A stretch of 64,000 bases of DNA from Streptomyces longisporoflavus (GTDB lineage: Bacteria > Actinomycetota > Actinomycetes > Streptomycetales > Streptomycetaceae): positions 372,001 to 436,000 of the forward strand of contig NZ_BMTR01000003.1 of assembly GCF_014649775.1 (NCBI RefSeq). Reading direction: 5' to 3'. Shown here one piece after another: positions 42,178-50,871 of this stretch (position 1 is its first letter; the number at the start of each line of letters is the position of its first letter). The position numbers were made by a program, and so were the translations under genes. Under the pieces are notes generated by a model that had not been told where the DNA came from, searched no databases, and saw nothing but the letters and a program-made list of their open reading frames with translations.

Positions 42178-43662
42178 ATGAACGGAACCCGCGGAACGCA
42201 GGACACGACCGGCGCCGGCAACCCCGCCGACCCCGCCGTTGTCGTCGTCGGCTCGGGCCCCACCGGGCTGCTGCTGGCCGGGGACCTGGCCGCGGCGGGG
42301 GTCCCCGTCACCCTGCTCGAAAAGCGGCCGCACGAGATCAGCAACCTCTCCCGCGCCCTGGTGCTGCACGCCCGCACGCTCGAACAGCTCGACGCACGCG
42401 GCCTCGCCGACGACCTCGAGGCCATGGGCAAGCCCCTGGACCGCCTGCGCCTCTTCGCGCACCTGGAGGTCGGCCTCGACAAGCTGCCCTCGCGCTACAA
42501 CCACCTCCTGGTCCTGCCGCAGTACGAGGTCGAGCGGGTCCTTGAGCGGCGGGCGGTCGAGGCGGGCGTCGACTTCCGGTACGAGAGCGAGGTCACCGGG
42601 CTCACACAGGACGCGGACGGCGTGACCCTCGAAGTGCGGGGCCCCGGCGGCGAGACGAGCACGCGACGCGCCGCGTACGTCGTCGGCGCCGACGGCCTGC
42701 ACAGCCCCGTTCGCAAGGCCATCGGCCTGCCCTTCCCCGGCAAGTCCGCCATCCGCTCGCTCGTCCTGGCCGACGTGAAGCTCGCCGAGAAGCCCTCGTC
42801 GGTCCTCACCGTGAACGCCGCCGGTGACGCCTTCGCCTTTATCGCGCCCTTCGCCGACGGCTACTACCGCGTCATCGGCTGGAACCGCGCCCGCAACGTC
42901 GCCGACAGCGAGCCCCTCGACCTCGAAGAGGTCAAGGAGATCACCAGGCTCGCGCTCGGCCGCGACTACGGCATGCACGACGCCCGCTGGATGTCCCGCT
43001 TCCACAGCGACGAGCGCCAGGCCCCCTCGTACCGGGTCGGCCGGGTCTTCCTCGCCGGGGACGCCGCGCACGTCCACACCCCGGCGGGCGCACAGGGCAT
43101 GAACACCGGCTTGCAGGACGCCGTGAACCTGAGCTGGAAGCTGGTCGCGGCGGTCAACGGGCGTGCGCCCGAGGGCCTGTTGGACACCTACCAGTCCGAG
43201 CGGCACCCGATCGGCAAGGCGGTCCTGCGCAGCAGCGGCGGCATCGTGCGGCTCGCGATGGTCAAGCGCCCCTGGTCGCGCGCGGCCCGCGCCGTACTCG
43301 CGTCCTTCATCAACGTCGTGTCCCCGCTCCGCGACAAGGGGATCGGCCAGATCACCGGGATCGGCTACGCCTACCGCGCCCCGAAGGGCTCCCACCGCAT
43401 GGCCGGGCACCGCGCGCCGGACATCGCACTGAAGGAGGGGCGGCTCTACGAGGCGCTGCGCGAGGGTGAGTTCGTGCTGATCACCCCGGCGGACACGGGG
43501 TACGACGGGGGCGACGCGGCGCCGCGTGCCGTCGTGACGCACTGGGCGAGCGACCGGCGTACGACCGTCCTCGTCCGCCCCGACGGATACGTGGCGTGGG
43601 CGGCGGAGGAGCCGGACGCGGACGCGGTGCGGGCGGCGTTGGGGGAGTGGGGGGCGGCGTAG
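42178..43662 (+). CDS. FAD-dependent aromatic monooxygenase (PheA/TfdB-like flavoprotein)
   Basis: A 494-residue single-component flavoprotein hydroxylase. The FAD Rossmann motif VVVVGSGPTGLLLAGDLAAAGVPVTLLEKR is at about residues 20-50. The NAD(P)H/FAD DG motif is YVVGADGLHSPVRKAIG. The second FAD motif is RVFLAGDAAHVHTPAGAQGMNTGLQDAVNLSWKL. The C-terminal thioredoxin-like domain is short and degenerate. Such enzymes hydroxylate aromatic substrates, including antibiotics such as rifampicin or tetracycline; the substrate is not predictable. Preceded by AAGGAGG. Repressed, by inference, by the divergent TetR protein. Confidence 0.88.
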   Translation: MNGTRGTQDTTGAGNPADPAVVVVGSGPTGLLLAGDLAAAGVPVTLLEKRPHEISNLSRALVLHARTLEQLDARGLADDLEAMGKPLDRLRLFAHLEVGLDKLPSRYNHLLVLPQYEVERVLERRAVEAGVDFRYESEVTGLTQDADGVTLEVRGPGGETSTRRAAYVVGADGLHSPVRKAIGLPFPGKSAIRSLVLADVKLAEKPSSVLTVNAAGDAFAFIAPFADGYYRVIGWNRARNVADSEPLDLEEVKEITRLALGRDYGMHDARWMSRFHSDERQAPSYRVGRVFLAGDAAHVHTPAGAQGMNTGLQDAVNLSWKLVAAVNGRAPEGLLDTYQSERHPIGKAVLRSSGGIVRLAMVKRPWSRAARAVLASFINVVSPLRDKGIGQITGIGYAYRAPKGSHRMAGHRAPDIALKEGRLYEALREGEFVLITPADTGYDGGDAAPRAVVTHWASDRRTTVLVRPDGYVAWAAEEPDADAVRAALGEWGAA

Positions 43663-43904
43663 GGGTCAGGGGATCGTTCAGCTGCGCTACAAAGAAACCT
43701 CGGAAAGATTCGATGGACCTGACGGTTGCGGAGGTGCGACGGTAGTCCCGCCAACCAAGAGATCAGCGAGACCAGCGCGATCAGCGAGATCAACGCGATC
43801 AGCGCGATCGAGGCGAATCAGACGAGAGATCCCCGCCGGGTGGTGTCCACCTCGGCGGGGTTCGTGTTTTCCCGGCGCGACCGGGAGAGAGACAAGGGAT
43901 ATCA
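43663..43904 (+). promoter_or_regulatory. leader of the EamA transporter gene with hairpin and Ile-codon-rich reading frame
   Basis: This 242-bp region ends in GTG 43905. A strong hairpin occupies 43831-43860 (CCCCGCCG-GGTGG, loop TGT, CCACCT-CGGCGGGG), followed by TTCGTGTTTT and a second small hairpin (43871-43885). Upstream, 43760-43812 is a local repeat of GATCAGCG that in frame reads E-I-S-E-T-S-A-I-S-E-I-N-A-I-S-A-I-E, with five Ile codons. An in-frame ORF from TTG 43726 runs through it and stops over the transporter start. The ATG-started peptide MDLTVAEVRR (43713) is an alternative leader peptide. Attenuation is possible. Confidence 0.5.
43831..43870 (+). terminator. strong hairpin with T-rich tail before the EamA gene
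   Basis: A 13-bp stem with one bulge and a 3-nt loop (43831-43860) is followed by TTCGTGTTTT (43861-43870), which has the form of an intrinsic terminator. It is 168 bp past the monooxygenase stop and only 34 bp before the transporter start. A separate promoter would scarcely fit between, so it probably lies within the transporter leader. Confidence 0.6.
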
Positions 43905-44954
43905 GTGACTGTCCTGGACCGGACGACCCCCGTTCACACCGTGTCGGCACCGACGGTGGCGAGCAAGGCGCAGGCGCAGCGGGCCGCGGGCCCCATCGGC
44001 CTCGGTCTCGCCCTCGCGGCGCTCGCCACCGTCGTCTGGTCGGGCAGTTTCGTCACCTCGCGCGCCCTGGCCGACAGCGTGCCGCCCATCCAGCACGCGT
44101 TCTGGCGGTGGATCATCGCGATCGCGGCGGTGGCGCCGTTCGCGGCGCGGCAGGCGTGGCGGCAGCGGGCCCTGCTCCGCAAGCACATCCGCTTCCTTCT
44201 CCTCGCCTCCCTGCTCGGCGTCACCGTCTACAACACCCTGGTCAACCAGGCCGGCGTCACCACCACCGCGGGCAACATGGGCATGATCATGGCCGCGTCG
44301 CCCGTCCTGATGGCGGTGTACGAACGCCTCGGCGGGACCAAGCTCGGTGTACGCCGGGTGACGGGCATGCTGATCGCGTGTGCGGGCGTCGTGGTCCTGG
44401 TGTCCGGGGGGTCGCTCTCCATGGACTTCGCGCCGGGTGACCTGTGGGTGATCGCCGGGGCGCTCTCCTTCGGCTCGTACAGCGCACTGCTCAAGCGCAA
44501 GCCGGCGGAGATCGGCGGACTGCCGTTCCTCTTCGCGACGTTCGTGCTCGGCGCGCTGATGCTGCTTCCGGTGTTTGTGGCCAGCTATGCCGTGCAGGGC
44601 GGTTTCACGCCGAGCGCCGGGACCCTCTCGCCGCTCCTGTACGTCGGCGTCGTCTCGTCCGCGATCGCGTTCTTCGCCTGGAACAAGGCGATCTCGATCA
44701 TCGGCGCCGCCCGCGCCGGAGTCATCTACTACCTCCAGCCGGTGTGCGTCGCCCTGCTCTCCTTCGCGGTGCTCGGTGAGGCGATGGGGTGGCTTCAGGT
44801 GATGTGCATGGGGCTGATCCTGGGCGGGGTCGTGCTGGGTGCGGCGCGCGCGAAGGAGGGGGCGCGTCCCGCGTCGCACGGGAACACCTCTCCTGACGGT
44901 GGGAACAGCTCCCCTGACCGCGGGAACGCCTCCCGTGACCAGTCGGTACGTTGA
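43905..44954 (+). CDS. EamA/DMT-family exporter with ten membrane helices
   Basis: A 349-residue inner-membrane transporter of the drug/metabolite superfamily with two EamA repeats (about residues 33-160 and 175-315), each giving five helices. Blocks include WSGSFVTSRALADSVPPIQHAFWRWI and SSAIAFFAWNKAISIIGAARAGVIYYLQPV. Relatives export amino acids or small metabolites. The C-terminal 21 residues are three 7-residue repeats (GNTSPDG, GNSSPDR, GNASRDQ). GTG 43905 has AAGGGA five bases upstream. The LysR gene begins 4 bp after the stop, so both are expressed together. Confidence 0.87.
   Translation: MTVLDRTTPVHTVSAPTVASKAQAQRAAGPIGLGLALAALATVVWSGSFVTSRALADSVPPIQHAFWRWIIAIAAVAPFAARQAWRQRALLRKHIRFLLLASLLGVTVYNTLVNQAGVTTTAGNMGMIMAASPVLMAVYERLGGTKLGVRRVTGMLIACAGVVVLVSGGSLSMDFAPGDLWVIAGALSFGSYSALLKRKPAEIGGLPFLFATFVLGALMLLPVFVASYAVQGGFTPSAGTLSPLLYVGVVSSAIAFFAWNKAISIIGAARAGVIYYLQPVCVALLSFAVLGEAMGWLQVMCMGLILGGVVLGAARAKEGARPASHGNTSPDGGNSSPDRGNASRDQSVR
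44880..44942 (+). repeat. three 21-bp tandem repeats at the 3' end of the EamA gene
   Basis: The units are 44880-44900, 44901-44921 and 44922-44942. They keep reading frame and encode GN-x-S-x-D-x three times in the cytosolic tail of the transporter. Confidence 0.85.
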
Positions 44955-44958
44955 CTCC

Positions 44959-45879
44959 ATGAGCGAGTGGGACATCAAGAAGCTGCAGATCCTGCGCACG
45001 TTGAGCGAGCGGGGGACGGTCACGGCGACGGCGAACGTGCTGCGGATGACGCCGTCGGCGGTGTCGCAGCAACTGACCAACCTCGCGAAGCAACTGGGGG
45101 TGCCGCTCCTCGAGGCGCACGGGCGGCGGGTGCGCCTCACGGACGCGGCGCATCTCGTCCTGCGGCACGCGGAGGCGGTCTTCGCGCAACTGGAGCAGGC
45201 CGACGCCGAGTTGGCGGCGTACGCCCAGGGCGAGGCGGGGGAGGTGCGGGTCGGTGCGTTCTCGACCGCGGTGCCCGCGCTCGTGGTCCCCGCGGTGCGG
45301 GAGCTGCGGGCGGCGGCGCCGGGGATCTCGGTACGGGTCCGCGAGGCGGAGGCGGCGGAGGCGTACGAACTCCTTGCCGCGGGGGAGGTGGACGTGGCCC
45401 TGTCCCTCGCGGTGACGGCGCCTGCCGCCGCGGACGCGGACACGCGCTTCACGCGGGAGTCGCTCCTCGCGGACCCGCTGGACGTGGCGCTGCCCGGCAG
45501 GCATCCGCTGGCGGAGTTGGAGGGGCTGCGGCTCGCGGATCTGGCCGGGGAGCCGTGGATCTTCGGGGGCAGCGGGCCCTGGTCGGAGATCACGCGGGCG
45601 GCGTGCGAGGGGGCCGGGTTCACGCCCGAGCAGGCGCACTCCGCCGCCGGGTGGACGGCGATCCTCGCGATGGTGGAGGCGGGGATGGGGGTGGCGCTCG
45701 TGCCGCGGATGGCGGCGGAGCGGCGTGACGGCGTGGTGATGCGGGCCCTCGCCGCGGACCGGCCCCGCCGCCATGTGGTGGCGGCGGTGCGCCGGGGGGC
45801 GGCGGGCGGGGCGGGGGTCAGCAGGGTCTTGTCGGCGTTGCGGTCGGCGGTGCCTGTGCGGGGAGCGGAGCCGGAGTAG
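44959..45879 (+). CDS. LysR-family transcriptional regulator
   Basis: A 306-residue LysR protein. The N-terminal HTH is KLQILRTLSERGTVTATANVLRMTPSAVSQQLTNLAKQLG (about 7-46), with the substrate-binding domain from about residue 90 (EVRVGAFSTAVPALVVPAVREL) to 295. It lies in the same operon as the exporter instead of the usual divergent position, and may control the exporter and itself. The effector is unknown. The C-terminal tail is basic and Ala/Gly-rich. Confidence 0.9.
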   Translation: MSEWDIKKLQILRTLSERGTVTATANVLRMTPSAVSQQLTNLAKQLGVPLLEAHGRRVRLTDAAHLVLRHAEAVFAQLEQADAELAAYAQGEAGEVRVGAFSTAVPALVVPAVRELRAAAPGISVRVREAEAAEAYELLAAGEVDVALSLAVTAPAAADADTRFTRESLLADPLDVALPGRHPLAELEGLRLADLAGEPWIFGGSGPWSEITRAACEGAGFTPEQAHSAAGWTAILAMVEAGMGVALVPRMAAERRDGVVMRALAADRPRRHVVAAVRRGAAGGAGVSRVLSALRSAVPVRGAEPE

Positions 45880-46471
45880 CGGCGACCCCCCTACGCCGGG
45901 GCCGCCACCACTCCGTCCCCCTCGGCGCCTCAGCCCCTCCGCGGGCCCCCGCCACACATGCCGCGCTGCGCGCGCCCGCTCTCCCGCCGACGCCACCCGA
46001 GCACTCTGCGGATGCGGGGTAAACGGGTGGGTGCCCGGGGCGGCTGGGGCCGTGAAGCCCCTGCAGACGCCGGTCCCGCCCGCCCCCCCGCGGATGCGCG
46101 GTGAACGGGTGGGTGGCCGGGGCGGCCCGGGCCGTGGAGCCCCTGGCCGCGCCCGTCCCGCCCACCCCCTGCGGATGCGCGGTGAACGGGCAGGTGGCCG
46201 GGGTGGCCTGGGCCATGGAGCCCCTGGCCGCGCCCGTCCCGCCCACCCCTGCGGATGCGGGGTGAACGGGCGGGCGGCCGGTCCGGGCCGTGGAGCCCCT
46301 GGGCACGCCCGTCCCGCCCGCCCCCGCGGACGCCGGGTAAACGGGTGGGTGGGTGGGAGACATCCGCCGCGAAGCGGCGGGCTTGTAGGGCGTGTGGCGG
46401 ACCGCCGGTCGCCTCGCCGGGCAGCGGGGCCGCAGGGCCGCCCCGCACGGAGCAGCCCCGGCCGACAGGGC
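45880..46471. repeat. ~80-bp tandem-repeat array between convergent LysR and pepN genes
   Basis: A gene-free stretch of 592 bp. From 46008 to about 46350 it holds four full copies and a partial fifth of a unit beginning GCGGATGCG..GGT(A/G)AACGGG, starting at 46008, 46090, 46171, 46251 and 46326 (periods 82, 81, 80 and 75 bp). The period is not a multiple of three, and reading frames through it are not gene-like. A perfect 7-bp hairpin (CCGCCGC-GAA-GCGGCGG, 46364-46380) lies at its right end and probably terminates one of the convergent genes. The left 128 bp contain nothing I could identify. Confidence 0.8.
46364..46380. terminator. hairpin at the pepN-proximal edge of the repeat array
   Basis: CCGCCGC (46364-46370) pairs perfectly with GCGGCGG (46374-46380) on a GAA triloop. 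It lies 92 bp beyond the pepN stop. Short, so a weak terminator call. Confidence 0.4.
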
Positions 46472-49039
46472 CTACGCGTCAGCCTCCTGCGCCCGCAGGG
46501 CCCGCTCGACACCCGCGCGGGACTCCGTGATCAGGCGGCGCAGGGCCGCCGAGGGAGCCGCCGAGGCCAGCCACGCGTCCGTCGCGTCCAACGTGGCCTG
46601 CGATACCTGGAGCGCCGGATACAGACCCACCGCGATCTGCTGCGCCATCTCGTGCGAGCGGGAGTCCCACGCCCCCTTGACCGCCGCGAAGAACTTCTCC
46701 GTGTACGGGGCGAGGAGTTCACGCTGGTCCGTCTGGACGAAGCCGGAGATCACGGACTCCTGGATCGCGTTCGGGAGCTTGTCGGACTCGACGACGGAGG
46801 CCCAGGCCTCCGCCTTCGCCTCCGGCGTGGGCCGCGCCGCCCGCGCGGCGGCGGCATGCCGCTCGCCCGCGGCCGTCTTGTCGCGGTCCAGCTCCGCCGT
46901 GATCCCGGCCTCGTCGAGCCGGCCCGTCGCCGCGAGCCGGTGCACGAACGCCCAGCGCAGCTCCGTGTCCACCGCGAGGCCCTCGATGGCCTGCTTGCCC
47001 GACATCAGCTCCTCGAGAAGCGTCAGCTGCTCCGGCGTACGCGCCGTCGACGCGAACGCCCGCGCCCACGCCAGCTGGTGGTCGCTGCCCGGCTGAGCCG
47101 ACCGCAGGTGCGAGAGCGTCGCCTCGGTCCACTCGGCGAGCGCCGCGTCACGCCCGGCAGGGGCCGCGTACAGGTCGAGCGCCAGCTTCACCTGGCGGTG
47201 CAGGGACTGCACGACCCCGATGTCCGACTCCTTGGCGATGCCGGACAGGACGAGGGAGAGGTACTCCCGCGTGGGCAGTTCCGCGTCCCGCGTCATGTCC
47301 CACGCCGACGCCCACGAGAGCGCCCGCGGCAGCGACGCCTCGAAGTCACCGATGTGCTCCGTCACGAACGCGAGCGACTCCGCGTCCAGACGTACCTTCG
47401 CGTACGAGAGGTCGTCGTCGTTCAGGAGGATCACCGCGGGACGCTCGCGGCCCACAAGATCGTCCACGGCGGTCAGTTCGCCGTCCACGTCCAGCTCCAC
47501 GCGGTCCGTGCGCAGCAGCTTGCCGCTCGCCTCGTCGAGGTCGTACAGACCGATCGCGATCCGGTGGGGGCGCAGCGTCGGCTCGCCCTTCGCGCCCGCG
47601 GGCAGGGCCGGCGCCTCCTGCTTCACCGCGAACGACGTGATCCTGCCGGACGTGTCGACGTCCACCACGGGCCGCAGGACGTTGATGCCGGCCGTTTCCA
47701 GCCACTTCTTCGACCAGGTCTTCAGGTCGCGCCCGCTGGTCTCCTCAAGCGCGCCGAGCAGGTCGGACAGGCGCGTGTTGCCGAACGCGTGCGCCTTGAA
47801 GTAGGCCTGCACGCCCCGGAAGAACTCGTCCTCGCCGACGTACGCCACCAGCTGCTTCAGGACGCTCGCGCCCTTCGCGTACGTGATGCCGTCGAAGTTG
47901 ACCAAGACGTCGTCGAGGTCCTGGATGTCCGCCATGATCGGGTGCGTGGAGGGCAGCTGGTCCTGACGGTACGCCCACGTCTTCATGGAGTTGGCGAACG
48001 TCGTCCAGGAGTGCGGCCAGCGCGAGTTCTCCGCGTACGCCTGGCAGGCGATGGAGGTGTACGTGGCGAACGACTCGTTCAGCCAGAGGTCGTTCCACCA
48101 CTCCATCGTCACCAGGTCGCCGAACCACATGTGGGCCAGCTCGTGGAGGATGGTCTCCGCGCGCGTCTCGTACGCCGCGTCCGTCACCTTCGAACGGAAC
48201 ACGTACTGGTCGCGGATGGTCACCGCGCCCGCGTTCTCCATCGCGCCCGCGTTGAACTCCGGCACGAAGAGCTGGTCGTACTTGGCGAAGGGGTACGCGT
48301 AGTCGAACTTCTCCTGGAACCACTCGAAGCCCTGCCGCGTGACCTCGAAGATCGCGTCCGAGTCGAGGAACTCGGCCAGCGAGGGCCGGCAGTAGATGCC
48401 GAGGGGAACCGACTGGCCGCCAGGACCCTCGTACGAGCTGTGGACCGAGTGATACGGACCGACGATGAGCGCCGTGATGTACGTCGAGATGCGCGGCGTG
48501 GGCTCGAAGGCCCAGACGTCGTTGCTGGGCTCGGGAGTCGGCGAATTCGAGATGACCGCCCAGCCGGACGGCGCCTTCACGGTGAACCGGAACGTCGCCT
48601 TGAGGTCGGGCTGCTCGAACGAGGCGAAGACGCGGCGCGCGTCGGGCACCTCGAACTGCGTGTAGAGATAGGCCTGTTGGTCGACCGGGTCGACGAAACG
48701 GTGCAGGCCCTCACCGGTGTTGGTGTACTCGCAGTCGGCGACCACCTTCAGCTCGTTGGGCCCCGCCCGCAGGTGCTTCAGGGCGATGCGCGAGTCACGG
48801 AAGACGGCGGCCACGTCCAGCGAGTGCCCGTTCAGGACGGCCTCGTGGACCGCCGGGGCGACGAGGTCGATGAACGTCTCGGCGCCCGCCTCCGCGGAGT
48901 CGAAGCGCACCGTGGTCACCGAACGGTAGGTGCCGCCCTCCTGTGCGCCGGAGAGGTCGAGATCGATCTCGTACGAGTCAACGGTGAGCAGCTTCGCGCG
49001 CTGCTGCGCCTCTTCGCGGGTCAGATTGGTGCCGGGCAC
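46472..49039 (-). CDS. pepN: aminopeptidase N (M1 family metallopeptidase)
   Basis: An 855-residue cytosolic zinc aminopeptidase, very close to the S. lividans enzyme length. It carries the substrate-anchoring GAMENAG motif and the HELAH zinc site (residues 299-303) with the third ligand Glu in NESFAT 18 residues on. The catalytic Tyr region follows. The C-terminal ERAP1-like helical domain (about 530-850) is complete. It releases N-terminal residues from peptides in protein turnover. GTG 49039 lies 9-10 bases after GGAG. Confidence 0.95.
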   Translation of the reverse strand: MPGTNLTREEAQQRAKLLTVDSYEIDLDLSGAQEGGTYRSVTTVRFDSAEAGAETFIDLVAPAVHEAVLNGHSLDVAAVFRDSRIALKHLRAGPNELKVVADCEYTNTGEGLHRFVDPVDQQAYLYTQFEVPDARRVFASFEQPDLKATFRFTVKAPSGWAVISNSPTPEPSNDVWAFEPTPRISTYITALIVGPYHSVHSSYEGPGGQSVPLGIYCRPSLAEFLDSDAIFEVTRQGFEWFQEKFDYAYPFAKYDQLFVPEFNAGAMENAGAVTIRDQYVFRSKVTDAAYETRAETILHELAHMWFGDLVTMEWWNDLWLNESFATYTSIACQAYAENSRWPHSWTTFANSMKTWAYRQDQLPSTHPIMADIQDLDDVLVNFDGITYAKGASVLKQLVAYVGEDEFFRGVQAYFKAHAFGNTRLSDLLGALEETSGRDLKTWSKKWLETAGINVLRPVVDVDTSGRITSFAVKQEAPALPAGAKGEPTLRPHRIAIGLYDLDEASGKLLRTDRVELDVDGELTAVDDLVGRERPAVILLNDDDLSYAKVRLDAESLAFVTEHIGDFEASLPRALSWASAWDMTRDAELPTREYLSLVLSGIAKESDIGVVQSLHRQVKLALDLYAAPAGRDAALAEWTEATLSHLRSAQPGSDHQLAWARAFASTARTPEQLTLLEELMSGKQAIEGLAVDTELRWAFVHRLAATGRLDEAGITAELDRDKTAAGERHAAAARAARPTPEAKAEAWASVVESDKLPNAIQESVISGFVQTDQRELLAPYTEKFFAAVKGAWDSRSHEMAQQIAVGLYPALQVSQATLDATDAWLASAAPSAALRRLITESRAGVERALRAQEADA

Positions 49040-49350
49040 GCGGTCATCTCCTCAGGTACGACTTGTGGCGTTTCCGGCCATCCTTCCACGTGGGTCCGCG
49101 GACGTGGCGGGGCATTGTCCGACGGCCGCCGTGCGGCATTGTTGGCGGGCTGCCGTGCCACTAGCATCCGCGCGTCGACTCACGCCCCGGGGGGAGCGTC
49201 CATGGGACTCCGACGGTCACTCCGACGGCCACGCCGATTACCGGGAGCGCCACGATTACCGCGCTCGCGAAGATCGGGGCGACTGGGGCGACTGGGGTGG
49301 CCGTGGCAACCGGGGCGGCCGGGGCGGCCGGGGCGATCGTGTAGTGCGGG
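49040..49350. other. divergent intergenic region with G-rich degenerate 9-10 bp repeats
   Basis: A 311-bp region between pepN and the flavin monooxygenase. The first 130 bp should contain the pepN promoter. From about 49277 to 49337 a degenerate tract of GGGGCGRCYG units is repeated six to seven times, with related ACGGNCACNCCGAC-type repeats before it (49209-49262). Neither strand reads as a convincing gene. Nothing else was identified. Confidence 0.5.
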
Positions 49351-50607
49351 GTGCGCCCGGTGATCGACGTACTCGTCGTGGGAGCCGGGATCGGCGGGCT
49401 CACCACCGCGCTCGGCCTGCACGCGGCGGGCGTCGGCGTGCGGGTCGTGGACGCGGTGGACGCGCTGCGGCCCGTCGGGGTCGGCATCAACCTCCTCCCG
49501 CACGCCGTGGGCGCCTTGACGGAGTTCGGGCTCGGGGCCGAGCTGGCCGCCACGGCCGTGCCGACCGCCGGCATCCTGCACTTCGACCGGCACGGCAACC
49601 ACATCTGGGGCGAGCCCCTCGGCCTGGCCCGCGGCCACCACTGGCCGCAGTACTCCCTGCACCGCGGGGCGCTCCAGCTCATCCTTCTCGACGCGGTACG
49701 CGACCGCCTCGGCGAGAGCGCCGTCCAGACCGGTACGGCATTCGTGCGGTACGCCGAGCCCGAGGGGTCCGGGGCGCTGCGGGTCACGCTGCGGGACGTG
49801 GCCCGCGCGCGGGAGTTCACGGTGCCGGTGCGCACCCTGGTCGGGGCCGACGGCCTGTACTCGGCGGTACGGAACTGCCTGCATCCCGGCGAGGGGCCTC
49901 CGCTGTGGAACGGCGTACGGATGTGGCGGGGCGTCACCGAGTGGGAGCCCGTGCTCGGGGGCCGGACGATGGTGATCGCGGGCAACAACGCGACCACGAA
50001 ACTCGTCGTCTACCCGATCTCGCGGGAGGCGGAGACACGGGGGCGTGCGCTGCTGAACTGGGTGGCGGAGGTGCGGTTTCCGGTGCATCACCACGGGGCG
50101 CCGGGCCCGGTGGACTGGAACCGTACGGGACGCCTCTCGGACGTACTGCCGCACCTCTCCGGGTGGCGGATCGGGGACCTGGACGTGCCGGCGCTCCTCG
50201 CCGCCACGGGTTCGACGGGGCGCATCCTGGAGTACCCGATGGTGGACAGGGACCCGTTGCCCTGGTGGGGGCGCGGCGGCGTGACCCTCCTTGGTGACGC
50301 GGCCCATCCGATGTACCCCGTGGGGTCCAGCGGGGGTTCGCAGGCGATCCTCGACGCCTGGGCGCTGGCGCGGTGCGTGGCCCTTGCCGGGGCCGACCGG
50401 CTCGGCGGGCTGCGGGCCTACGAGGCGGAGCGGTGGGGCCCCGCCAACGCCGTGGCCCTGGCCAATCGGGCGATGCCGGTGGATGAGGTGCTGCGGGCGG
50501 TCGCCGAGAGGGCGCCCGAGGGGTTCGCGCGGGTGGAGGACGTGCTGACGGGGGAGGAGTTGGCGATGCTGGGGGAGGGGTATCGGCGGATGCGGGGTAG
50601 TTGGTAG
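49351..50607 (+). CDS. FAD-dependent monooxygenase (PhzS / salicylate-hydroxylase-like)
   Basis: A 418-residue flavoprotein hydroxylase. Motifs are DVLVVGAGIGGLTTALGL (FAD Rossmann, residues 6-23), VGADGLYSAVRN (DG motif) and VTLLGDAAHPMYPVGSSGGSQAILDA (second FAD motif). The PVGVGINLLPHAVGALTEFGLG segment is typical of the subgroup with phenazine hydroxylase PhzS. It should hydroxylate a small aromatic; no pathway genes are adjacent, so the substrate is unknown. GTG 49351 and GTG 49360 are both possible starts. Confidence 0.85.
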   Translation: MRPVIDVLVVGAGIGGLTTALGLHAAGVGVRVVDAVDALRPVGVGINLLPHAVGALTEFGLGAELAATAVPTAGILHFDRHGNHIWGEPLGLARGHHWPQYSLHRGALQLILLDAVRDRLGESAVQTGTAFVRYAEPEGSGALRVTLRDVARAREFTVPVRTLVGADGLYSAVRNCLHPGEGPPLWNGVRMWRGVTEWEPVLGGRTMVIAGNNATTKLVVYPISREAETRGRALLNWVAEVRFPVHHHGAPGPVDWNRTGRLSDVLPHLSGWRIGDLDVPALLAATGSTGRILEYPMVDRDPLPWWGRGGVTLLGDAAHPMYPVGSSGGSQAILDAWALARCVALAGADRLGGLRAYEAERWGPANAVALANRAMPVDEVLRAVAERAPEGFARVEDVLTGEELAMLGEGYRRMRGSW

Positions 50608-50666
50608 CGGTAGCGGTAGTGGGCCCCGGGGCCTTGGGGGCCGTCATCACCGGCTACGTCGAGTTC

Positions 50667-50740
50667 GTCCTCAATCTCCCCCAAGCCGGCCCGTCCGGCG
50701 ATTGAGGACATCTTGTACGGGGTCCGGGGCGGAGCCCCGG
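50667..50740. repeat. Streptomyces-type intergenic palindrome pair
   Basis: Arms GTCCTCAATC (50667-50676) and GATTGAGGAC (50700-50709) pair over 10 bp around an inner GCCGG/CCGGC stem. A second hairpin CCGGGGC-GGA-GCCCCGG follows at 50724-50740. Elements of this form are very common between genes in Streptomyces and act as terminators or simply as interspersed repeats. Confidence 0.7.
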
Positions 50741-50871
50741 ATAGGTCCGGGGCTCAGGCACGCCATGCGGCGGAGCCGCAATGTGGCACAGCCGGGAAGG
50801 GGCGGGGTCGGGGAAAAGCAACGTCTGGAATCCGCCGGCCCCCACCCACCCCCACGCGCGACCCTCGACCC

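Noticed and set aside
43825..43870. T-box riboswitch before the EamA gene (GGGTGGT similarity to the T-box)
   Set aside because: The match stops after GGTGGT, the rest of the T-box (ACCGCG) is missing, and the hairpin is explained as a simple terminator stem. No stem I specifier loop was found.
46008..46350. Protein-coding repeats on either strand of the 80-bp array
   Set aside because: The period is not a multiple of three, copies shift frame, and long open frames here are a consequence of very high GC.
46008..46350. CRISPR array
   Set aside because: Units are nearly identical along their whole length with no unique spacers, and no cas genes are near.
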